A DNA stretch of 64,000 nt, taken from the NCBI GenBank assembly GCA_024583055.1, contig CP102145.1:1860001-1924000 (forward strand). The letters are read 5' to 3'. Source of the stretch: Streptococcus suis (GTDB lineage: Bacteria; Bacillota; Bacilli; Lactobacillales; Streptococcaceae). The notes under the pieces are model-generated. The model was not told where the DNA came from, ran no database searches, and worked only from the letters and a program-made list of their open reading frames with translations. How positions within the stretch are numbered: position 1 is the stretch's first letter; the number at the start of each line of letters is the position of its first letter. Below are positions 26,803 through 34,110 of the stretch, piece after piece. The position numbers and the translations under genes are program-made.

Positions 26803-27855
26803 ATGAAAATTAATGCTGTAGATTTATTTTGCGGTGTTGGAGGATTGACCTGTGGTGTTCAACAAGCGGGTATAAACGTTGTTGCAGGTTATGATATAGA
26901 TCCTCGTAGTCAATTTGCCTATGAATTTAATAATAATGCGAAATTCATATTGAAAGACGTTAAAGAAATTGATAATCAGGAAATTAGCAATCTTTATCCT
27001 GACGATACAGATATAAAAATTTTAATGGGTTGTGCTCCATGCCAACCCTTTTCGACATATAGTCATAAGTATAAGAGCAATGAAAATACACTTCAGAAGA
27101 TGGATCTTTTAGATTATTTTGGTCAACAAATTGAATATGTTCAGCCGGATATTGTTTCTATGGAAAATGTTCCTCAGATGGTTAAAGAGAAGGTCTTTGA
27201 TAACTTTATCCAAATTTTGAAAGATAATGATTATTCAATTGATTATAAAGTAGTTTACGCCCCGGAGTATGGTGTTCCACAAAAAAGAAAACGCCTATTA
27301 CTTTTAGCTTCAAAATTAGGAGAGATAAAATTACTGTCTCCTCAATTTGCTAAAGATAGTTACCCAACACTGAGGGAGACAATTGGAAATTTACCAAAAC
27401 TAAAGGCGGGAGAGACTAATTTGGAGGACCCTCTACATAGAAGTCGCAAACTTTCCGAATTAAATATGAGAAGGATAAAACAGTCAAAGCCGGGTGGAAC
27501 TTGGAGGGATTGGGATGAAGAGCTTTTGCTTGAAGCTTATAAGAAAAAGAGCGGAGAGTCCTTTGGTTCTGTTTATGGTCGTTTGGAGTGGGATCAACCT
27601 TCTAACACAATCACAACACAGTTTCCAGGTATTGGAAATGGTCGTTTTGGTCACCCAGATCAAGATAGAGCGTTGAGTTTGCGTGAGGGAGCGATGCTAC
27701 AAACTTTTCCAAAGAATTATCTTTTTACAGAACCTGAACTTGGAGGAAATTACCCTATTGCACAAGTTGCGTTACAAATTGGTAATGCTGTTCCACCTAA
27801 ATTGGGTGAAGTTATTGGAAATAGTATTTTAGAACATTTGGAGAACTTACAATGA
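26803..27855 (+). CDS. DNA (cytosine-5)-methyltransferase
   Basis: 350 residues. Motif I is DLFCGVGG (residues 7-14). Motif IV with the catalytic Cys is GCAPCQPFS (Cys about 80), motif VI is ENV (about 121-123), motif VIII is in VPQKRKRLLLL, and motifs IX/X are REGAMLQTFP and QIGNAVPP. All core motifs are intact. The target recognition region between VIII and IX is short, and the recognition sequence cannot be read. It presumably protects host DNA from the nuclease encoded next; the two genes overlap by 4 bp. I chose ATG 26803 behind GGAGGATG. Confidence 0.94.
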   Translation: MKINAVDLFCGVGGLTCGVQQAGINVVAGYDIDPRSQFAYEFNNNAKFILKDVKEIDNQEISNLYPDDTDIKILMGCAPCQPFSTYSHKYKSNENTLQKMDLLDYFGQQIEYVQPDIVSMENVPQMVKEKVFDNFIQILKDNDYSIDYKVVYAPEYGVPQKRKRLLLLASKLGEIKLLSPQFAKDSYPTLRETIGNLPKLKAGETNLEDPLHRSRKLSELNMRRIKQSKPGGTWRDWDEELLLEAYKKKSGESFGSVYGRLEWDQPSNTITTQFPGIGNGRFGHPDQDRALSLREGAMLQTFPKNYLFTEPELGGNYPIAQVALQIGNAVPPKLGEVIGNSILEHLENLQ

Positions 27856-29846
27856 GTATTGAACAAATTGACTTGCAAGTAGCATACGGTGCGGTTAAGC
27901 ATTTTGGTAGAAATTTATATACTTCTAATCCCCCAGCTATTGCCGAAATAATTGCGAATTCATGGGATGCCTATTCTACGAAATGTGATATTTTTTATCG
28001 TGAGATAAATTTTGATACTTCTAAAAAAACATCACTATTAATATTAGATAATGGAATAGGTATGACTGACGAAGAGTTGGTTAATAGATATGCTATTTCT
28101 GGAACTGAAAAAGATGTTAGTTTGGTTCGACAGCCTGAAGGTATCATTTTGAGACCTTACATGGGGCGAAAAGGGATTGGAAAATTTTCAGCGTTTAGTT
28201 TAGGTAATAGTTATATTCTTTATACAAAAAGTATTGATGATGTTCAATGGAAAAAAATTACCTTTGAATATGAATTGTTACTTGAAGATAGGGCAACAGT
28301 CCCAGTAAGTGTTGAGTATATTGACGACTTGACAGAACTAGAAACAATATTTTCGGGCATGGTAGTACCTGATACTGGGACAGCAATTTATATTCCTGAG
28401 ATGAGGAGAAAGATTATTTCAACGAGTGTTGAAGGATTAAAGAATCTGCTTTCTCGACGTTTTTCTGTAGGAGTAATCGGACAACATGATTTTTCGTTAA
28501 AAATAAATACAACAGAAATAAATCTAGCCCAGCATTTCTATGATGAAAATCTGGAATTTATTTATTATTTTGGAATGGAATTAGAAGACATCAGAGGAAG
28601 GTTTCCTAGGATTCCTGAAGAAAATTTTTATAAGGAGGAGGATGAGTTTTTTATTGAAAACTCCATTAATGGTTGGCTTGGGACGGTTGAAACACCTAGT
28701 CATTTGTTAGCTGATGAAAATATTAGTGTATCTGGGGTTATTGTTTATATTCATGGAAAATTAGCTGATGAGGATATTTTACGAGATAAATTAAAGAATC
28801 GAATTACTAATTCATACTTTTTAGGTGAAGTTAATGCTGACTTTCTTCAAAACGAGGAAGAAGACCCAGTACTCAGTAGTAGAGAAGGCCTAAATAAAGA
28901 AATTCCGAATGTAAAATTATTAATTGATAAACTTTCCAGAATAAGTAACAAATTAAATGCTAACTGGAACAATTTGAGGGCTAGTCGAGTTAGAGAAAAA
29001 TTGGACTACCTTGATAAGATGCTAAGTGTTGATAATGGTTTAAGTATAGCTTTTGAAGTTTATAATGATGAACAACAGAAACAGGTTGCTAAACTTTCCC
29101 AACGAGTTTTTGATAATGGTGAAAATTATTCGGATGCAGAGTATAGAGTTTATGGGCAAGCTATTTTTGCCCTAGTTAATAACAAAGTTATTAATGGCAT
29201 TACAATAGATACAGATGTTGATAAATTTGGGGATATTCTAAAAAAATTCTATAATTTATTCGAAAAAACAGAATTAAATGCTGCTCTTCGAATTAAATCT
29301 AATATTGAAGATAGAATTAGTATTATTAATAAGCTTAAACAGATTATTGATCAAGAAGAGATTGAAGCTGTATTTGAAGAACATTTAGAGAGAAATCCTT
29401 GGTTAATTAACCAATATTGGGATAAACCAAGTGAAGAGCTTGTAATTGACACACAAAGAAAATATAAAATTTTCATTGATGAAAATATGGTAGAAGGGCG
29501 TACTGATTTAATAATCAGAACAGCTGATGAACCCTTTCCAATTATATGTGAACTAAAAAGAGAGAAAAAAACAGCATATTCAGCTCCAAATATTTCCGAA
29601 ATACAGAGTCAAGTTGCTAAATATAGAGAATTTATCGCTGATGAAATTGATAGATCTGATTCAGTATTAAAAGTGCAAAGCCAACAAGATATCAGAGCTT
29701 ACTTTATTTGTGGAAAAGCAGCTTTTGAGAAGTTGAGTCCAAGAAATATACAAACTTTACGTGATTCAAAAATTGAAATAAAAACATATCAAGACATTAT
29801 TAGGCAGGCCGAGAGAGTTTATAGTGATAGAGTAAAATTATACTAG
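27852..29846 (+). CDS. GHKL-ATPase fused to a PD-(D/E)XK-type nuclease domain
   Basis: 664 residues. The N-terminal ATPase has an N box AEIIANSWDA (about 31-40), G1 box DNGIGM (about 66-71) and G2 box GRKGIGKFS (about 105-113), the layout of Hsp90/MutL/MORC-like ATPases. The C-terminal region has NPWLINQYW, GRTDLIIR (about 548) and CELKREKK (about 566), matching the D...ExK core of PD-(D/E)XK nucleases and resembling Shedu-type domains. Pairing with a cytosine methylase fits MORC/MutL-like restriction systems known from comparative genomics. I infer a restriction effector; no activity is shown. Confidence 0.8.
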   Translation: MSIEQIDLQVAYGAVKHFGRNLYTSNPPAIAEIIANSWDAYSTKCDIFYREINFDTSKKTSLLILDNGIGMTDEELVNRYAISGTEKDVSLVRQPEGIILRPYMGRKGIGKFSAFSLGNSYILYTKSIDDVQWKKITFEYELLLEDRATVPVSVEYIDDLTELETIFSGMVVPDTGTAIYIPEMRRKIISTSVEGLKNLLSRRFSVGVIGQHDFSLKINTTEINLAQHFYDENLEFIYYFGMELEDIRGRFPRIPEENFYKEEDEFFIENSINGWLGTVETPSHLLADENISVSGVIVYIHGKLADEDILRDKLKNRITNSYFLGEVNADFLQNEEEDPVLSSREGLNKEIPNVKLLIDKLSRISNKLNANWNNLRASRVREKLDYLDKMLSVDNGLSIAFEVYNDEQQKQVAKLSQRVFDNGENYSDAEYRVYGQAIFALVNNKVINGITIDTDVDKFGDILKKFYNLFEKTELNAALRIKSNIEDRISIINKLKQIIDQEEIEAVFEEHLERNPWLINQYWDKPSEELVIDTQRKYKIFIDENMVEGRTDLIIRTADEPFPIICELKREKKTAYSAPNISEIQSQVAKYREFIADEIDRSDSVLKVQSQQDIRAYFICGKAAFEKLSPRNIQTLRDSKIEIKTYQDIIRQAERVYSDRVKLY

Positions 29847-29990
29847 AGTATTAAAAGAAGTAATATGATCAAAAAAGATTGGCCTGGAATTGCATTCCCA
29901 GGAGGGTAGAGTGATGAGAAAAAATTTTTATAAAGTTCTTGACCCTCACCTTACGTTATCCCTTATACTGGTCATAGAGAGGAGGTTTCC
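29847..29990. other. Island right edge and MerR-type promoter region
   Basis: Holds an imperfect hairpin (CCTGGAAT / ATTCCCAGG, about 29883-29902) that may end island transcription. The native tmcAL stop remnant GTAGAGTGA (29906-29914) and the promoter of the next gene follow. No coding sequence is seen. Confidence 0.6.
29939..29969 (+). promoter_or_regulatory. MerR-type promoter with 19-bp spacer
   Basis: TTGACC (29939-29944) and TATACT (29964-29969) are separated by 19 bp instead of 17. The spacer carries an imperfect dyad centred on TTACGTTA. Overlong spacers with a dyad are the hallmark of MerR-family targets, where the activator twists DNA to align the hexamers. The adjacent gene encodes such a regulator, so autoregulation is likely. 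Confidence 0.75.
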
Positions 29991-30719
29991 ATGTCAGAAA
30001 AATGGACAGTTAAGCAGGTTAGTCAGCTGACGGGATTGACCGTGCGTACCTTGCACCACTATGACCAGATTGGTTTGCTCAAACCAGCTTCTGTGGCTGA
30101 AAATGGTTATCGCTACTATAATCAAGAGAATTTGGCTCGTCTGCAAGAAATTCTATTGTTTCGTGAATTGGATTTTCCTCTCAAAGATATTCAGCAGCTT
30201 CTGGACGTGACGGAAGTCAATTGTCAGCAGGTCTTGCGGGATCATGTCGCCCTTTTAGAGCTCAAAAGGGAACGGTTGGATCGCATCATCAGTTACGCCA
30301 GATTGCTCATAGAAAAAGGAGGAGAAGTCATGGACTTTCACGCATTTGACAGTAGTCAGCTAGAAGCCTACAAGACGGAGGCCAAGGAGCGGTGGGGACA
30401 GACCGCGGCCTATGCTGAGTTTGAAGAAGGTTACGATGCCAGTAAGGATCAAGCGTTTGCCCGAGAGATGCAGAGCATTTTTGAAGCTTTTGGAAAAATG
30501 CAGAGCTTGGAAGCCGAACATCCAGATGTGCAGGCTCAGGTAGCGAACTTGCAGGCCTATATCACAGAAAATTTCTACACCTGCACCAAGGAAATCTTGC
30601 AAAATCTAGGTCTTATGTATGTTGAGGACGAGCGATTTTCAGCCAACATTGACCGAGCAGGTGGACCAGGCACAGCAGCCTTTGTCAGTCAAGCTATTGC
30701 GATTTATTGCCAAGAATAA
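29991..30719 (+). CDS. MerR-family regulator with TipA-like ligand domain
   Basis: 242 residues. The N-terminal MerR winged helix (WTVKQVSQLTGLTVRTLHHY, then GLLKPAS and YRYY) is clear to about residue 75, followed by a dimerisation helix. The C-terminal half (about 110-242) matches the TipAS domain, including YDASKDQAF and the Asn/Tyr-rich end, which binds thiopeptide-like drugs in TipA. It starts after GAGAGGAGG. It is probably a self-activating sensor of antibiotics or small molecules; no efflux gene is adjacent. Confidence 0.87.
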   Translation: MSEKWTVKQVSQLTGLTVRTLHHYDQIGLLKPASVAENGYRYYNQENLARLQEILLFRELDFPLKDIQQLLDVTEVNCQQVLRDHVALLELKRERLDRIISYARLLIEKGGEVMDFHAFDSSQLEAYKTEAKERWGQTAAYAEFEEGYDASKDQAFAREMQSIFEAFGKMQSLEAEHPDVQAQVANLQAYITENFYTCTKEILQNLGLMYVEDERFSANIDRAGGPGTAAFVSQAIAIYCQE

Positions 30720-30726
30720 ATAAGGA

Positions 30727-30753
30727 AAGTCTGGTGAGAACTAGGCTTTTTTG
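30727..30753 (+). repeat. Left copy of a 27-bp direct repeat, a terminator
   Basis: Identical over 27 bp with 31869-31895. AGTCTGGT and ACTAGGCT form an 8-bp stem with two G-U pairs and a GAGA loop, followed by TTTTTT, so this is the terminator of the MerR gene. The two copies bracket the IS481-like element. Confidence 0.8.
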
Positions 30754-30768
30754 TGTACCTTTGTCAAT

Positions 30769-31854
30769 GATGTGAGACCAAAAAGGTGATTTTGAAGTTA
30801 TCCATTTGTTAAGCTTTACTAGGAGCTAGCTTCTAGTAAAGCTTTTCTGATATCGATAGGAGATTTCCAGCCTAAAGTTTGCATAGGGAGTCGATTAGAA
30901 CGATAAAGATAGGTTTTCATCTGCTTGATCAGATCGTCATAGGAGTAAAAGGTCAAGTGCTGGTAGAAACGTCGGTTATCATTTCGATGACTGCGCTCAA
31001 CCTTGCCATTATGTCTGGGTGTTCGAGGACGAATTAGTTTGTGCTCAATACCAAGTTCCTGACAAAGTAGGTCTAGGGGGTGAATTTGCTTGGTCTCTTT
31101 GAAATGGGTAAACTCAAAACCATTATCCGTTTGAATAATTTTGGGTTTGTATCCAAAGTATCTCATAGCCATTTTGACAAACTGAACAGTTGAGTGAGAA
31201 GATTGCTCTTTGAAAGGGAAGATAAAACGTTCCCTGCTGGCCTCATCAATGACGGTATATTGATAGAATTTGTCAGGTAGCTTGCCTGTGTAGCAGTGAG
31301 TCGGTACATATTTGACGTCCATTTGCCACTTGATACCGAGTTCAGTTGGGGTATGGTAAGGCCTAGGCACATAGGTTTTCTGCTTAGTTTTAGGGGATTT
31401 GAAGAAATCAAGTTTTCTCAAGATTCGAAAGAGAGAGCAGGGATGGCGGTCATAGCCCTTATTAGTTTTGAGCTTGTAGAATATTTCGATGAGGGTTGCC
31501 TGTGGATTTCTTCGGATGCAATTTTTAATCCAGGTAAGCTCCTGTTCGGTATGAGCTTTTGGATGAGGTGTTAGAGGTCGATGCGACCGGTCTTTCAGCG
31601 ATTCTTTGGTGCCGTCGAATCGCTTGTTCCACCGCATGAGAGAGGCTTTTGAGACCTTGTAGCGTCGACAGATGAAGGTGACAGAAGCTCCATTTCGATA
31701 GGTTTTAACAGCGTGGTAGCGTGTTTCCAGAGTGTGTGGCAAATAGCGAAGATTTTGTGGTATACTAGTCATGAGAAGATTTCCTTTTTGATGAGTAGGT
31801 GGTACTCTTATCATATCAGGGAATCTTCTTTTTGACTTCTAGAAGTCTCACATC
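30769..31854. mobile_element. IS481-like insertion sequence
   Basis: Ends are defined by the inverted repeat GATGTGAGAC (30769-30778) and GTCTCACATC (31845-31854). The element is about 1.09 kb with one transposase gene on the minus strand. Starting with TGT inside the repeat is usual for this family. No short target duplication directly abuts the ends; instead a 27-bp direct repeat lies about 15 bp outside on each side. Confidence 0.75.
30819..31772 (-). CDS. IS481-family transposase
   Basis: 317 residues from the ATG at 31772, which is preceded by AAAAAGGAAA; an in-frame upstream ATG at 31814 lacks a good ribosome site. An N-terminal helix-turn-helix (SVTFICRRYKVSKASLMRW) is followed by an rve-type DDE core: Asp in WQMDVKYVP, Asp in QTDNGFEF and Glu in GKVERSHR. 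The frame is open throughout, so it may be functional. The family call rests on motif layout; assignment to a named IS needs a search. Confidence 0.87.
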   Translation of the reverse strand: MTSIPQNLRYLPHTLETRYHAVKTYRNGASVTFICRRYKVSKASLMRWNKRFDGTKESLKDRSHRPLTPHPKAHTEQELTWIKNCIRRNPQATLIEIFYKLKTNKGYDRHPCSLFRILRKLDFFKSPKTKQKTYVPRPYHTPTELGIKWQMDVKYVPTHCYTGKLPDKFYQYTVIDEASRERFIFPFKEQSSHSTVQFVKMAMRYFGYKPKIIQTDNGFEFTHFKETKQIHPLDLLCQELGIEHKLIRPRTPRHNGKVERSHRNDNRRFYQHLTFYSYDDLIKQMKTYLYRSNRLPMQTLGWKSPIDIRKALLEASS

Positions 31855-31868
31855 TATTGTAACGCTAC

Positions 31869-31895
31869 AAGTCTGGTGAGAACTAGGCTTTTTTG
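31869..31895 (+). repeat. Right copy of the 27-bp terminator repeat
   Basis: Exact duplicate of 30727-30753, lying directly before the promoter of the dynamin-like gene. It would stop read-through from the MerR gene and IS into the cassette. Confidence 0.8.
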
Positions 31896-31921
31896 ATGTT
31901 ATGAAAACGTTTTATATATGG

Positions 31922-31927
31922 TATAAT
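31922..31927 (+). promoter_or_regulatory. Extended -10 promoter of the dynamin-HerA cassette
   Basis: TGG followed by TATAAT, 30 bp before ATG 31957, with GGAGA between. This appears to be the only promoter for the next four genes, which overlap one another. Confidence 0.7.
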
Positions 31928-31956
31928 AAAACATAGAATAAAAATGGAGATTTAGT

Positions 31957-34110
31957 ATGACAAAGATAAAAATAATTAGTAATCCATTTCGTAAACGAAT
32001 CATTTTTCAAAAACAACAACCGATTTCAGAGACTTGGGAGGAGATTACCTTTGAAACAAATCCAAATAGTCGTTTAGTACGGGAAAATATCCAAAAAGGG
32101 GTACTCTCTTTTCAGATTCAAGAAATTGTTGATATTCTTTTGGAAGAATACGATGATGGAACAGGGATTGACTTGTTATTTGAAGGAAATAGTGATGAAT
32201 TTAAGGAGTTGATAGCTTTTGTTCAAACACGAAATGACTCATCAATCTCAGTGACAAAATCGCCATGTAACTTGTCCAATGCACGTGACATTCTCCCAGA
32301 AGTGTTGAGTATTTTTGATAAAACTCAGGTCATTCTTCCAAAAGAGTTGGAAAATGATCTAGCGATTCAAAAATTTCAAGATGCAACGAAACCTCAGATT
32401 CCATTGTTGGTTTTGGGAAATTATAGTGCAGGGAAGTCTACTTTTATCAATTCGTTGGTAGGATATGAGTTACTACCTGCCAGTGACCAACCTACAACAG
32501 CGAAAATTATACAAATTGAGAAATTTTCTGAAAAATGGATTGAAATAGAAGCAACACTTCTAAGAAGTAAGGTTCGTATCCGAATTGATGAGGACGGCTT
32601 TGAGGTTGAAGGTGATAGGATTGATGAGACAATTATCACAGATTTAGAATCCATTCGGCAGAGTTTGCCACAAATGACTCCGCAGATACTAGCACGGGCT
32701 GTGTTGGCTTATTTGAATGCTAGGGAAGATAGTGGTTTGAATATTATCACTGTGAAAACAGCGTTTACCGATAGTCCACTGTCAAAATCTTCTCATCGCT
32801 ACGTCATATTTGATACTCCAGGCTCCAATTCTTCGACCAATATGGAGCATTTGCAGCTTCTTCGTGAGGCTATGGCGGGTATGAGCAATGGTTTGCCTAT
32901 TTTTATATCGGAGTACACTAGCTTAGATACTGTAGACAATGATAAACTTTATCAGGAATTAGAACAAATCGATGGAATTGATTTACGGTACACCATACTA
33001 GTTGTTAACAAGGCAGACACTGCGGCCTTATCAACTTTTCAAGATCATCAGGTATTAAATCAAGCTCTTCCAAGAAAATTATCAACAAAAAGAGTTTATT
33101 TCTTATCCTCTCTAATGGGCTTGGGATCAAAAAACAGCGGTCATTTCCAAGAGCCAGATTATGAGAGAGTTTATCAAAAAAGTTTAGCTGAGTTTACAGA
33201 CACTTCAAATCCTTATTATCAACAGTTGTATACTTATAACATTCTTCCAACTCAACAGAAACTGGCTCAGGAATTGCAGTCTAAGGGGGAGGGGAATCTT
33301 CTCTATGCCAACAGTGGACTGTACAGTTTAGAGTCAGAAATTGAGGTTTTTTCAACCAAGTATGCGGCTTATAATAAATGTGTACAGGCGGACCAGTATT
33401 TGCAGCATATTATTTCTCAAACGCAGTCAATCATTGAAGATTCCAAGAATACAATTGAGCAAGAAAAAGACCGTTTAGAGAAAAAGTTGGAGAAAGACAA
33501 GCAGGCATTGGTGAATGATTTAAAACGCCAACAAGCTGATTTTTTCAATTCCTCATCAACTGTATACCAGCAAAACTTGAGTGAGAAAGTAAGGGATGAG
33601 AAAAATTATGCTTCTTTACAACTATTCATAAAAGAGCGAGACTCTCTGTGGAATAGGGCAGTTGATGATTTCCAATTGAAATCCTATCAGAAAGAAATGG
33701 AAGAATCTCCTAAGAAAGCCCTAAACAATATCAAGAATAGTTTAGGAAAAGCCTGGGATAAGAAAAATATTGAAATACTAGGTTCAGCATTTGTAAATGG
33801 TTTTAATGATACGGGGAAAGTATTTTCAAAGGTTGATGACTACAATAAAATGAAGACCAAGGCCAAAGGTCAAGTTCGGGATCAGTTAATTGCTTTTGCG
33901 AGGTTTGAATACATAAAACAAGTGGAAGAGGTTGGAAAAGACTTTACGACTCTGTCGATTCATTATTGGAAAGAGCAAACAGGACTGATTAAAGATAGGT
34001 TTTCTCAGCTCATTGGTGATGCGTCTGTATTGTCAGATCAAAAGCGGGCTGCTATTAAAGAAATACGTTCTTGTCCTCTTGGCAACGCCAGTTTTGGATG
34101 TGGCGGATAG
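31957..34110 (+). CDS. Dynamin-like GTPase
   Basis: 717 residues. After an N-terminal region of about 140 residues comes a dynamin-type G domain: GNYSAGKSTFINSL (G1, about 154), QPTTAK (G2), DTPGSN (G3, about 286) and NKAD (G4, about 351). The C-terminal part is charged and helical with a long coiled coil (about 490-540). Bacterial dynamins act on membranes and several belong to phage defence systems. The last 98 bp overlap the next gene in another frame, and the final residues GNASFGCGG look unlike a natural helix end, so a frameshift near the junction is possible. Confidence 0.85.
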   Translation: MTKIKIISNPFRKRIIFQKQQPISETWEEITFETNPNSRLVRENIQKGVLSFQIQEIVDILLEEYDDGTGIDLLFEGNSDEFKELIAFVQTRNDSSISVTKSPCNLSNARDILPEVLSIFDKTQVILPKELENDLAIQKFQDATKPQIPLLVLGNYSAGKSTFINSLVGYELLPASDQPTTAKIIQIEKFSEKWIEIEATLLRSKVRIRIDEDGFEVEGDRIDETIITDLESIRQSLPQMTPQILARAVLAYLNAREDSGLNIITVKTAFTDSPLSKSSHRYVIFDTPGSNSSTNMEHLQLLREAMAGMSNGLPIFISEYTSLDTVDNDKLYQELEQIDGIDLRYTILVVNKADTAALSTFQDHQVLNQALPRKLSTKRVYFLSSLMGLGSKNSGHFQEPDYERVYQKSLAEFTDTSNPYYQQLYTYNILPTQQKLAQELQSKGEGNLLYANSGLYSLESEIEVFSTKYAAYNKCVQADQYLQHIISQTQSIIEDSKNTIEQEKDRLEKKLEKDKQALVNDLKRQQADFFNSSSTVYQQNLSEKVRDEKNYASLQLFIKERDSLWNRAVDDFQLKSYQKEMEESPKKALNNIKNSLGKAWDKKNIEILGSAFVNGFNDTGKVFSKVDDYNKMKTKAKGQVRDQLIAFARFEYIKQVEEVGKDFTTLSIHYWKEQTGLIKDRFSQLIGDASVLSDQKRAAIKEIRSCPLGNASFGCGG

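Larger units (their letters stand above)
26677..29906. mobile_element. 3.2-kb restriction-modification-like island inserted in tmcAL
   Basis: GAGGG occurs at both junctions (26673-26677 and 29902-29906). Joining the outer flanks at this repeat rebuilds an uninterrupted tmcAL end. Inside are two genes, a cytosine methyltransferase and a GHKL ATPase-nuclease, and no transposase or integrase. The DNA is visibly richer in A and T than its surroundings. The mechanism of entry is not evident. Confidence 0.75.
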
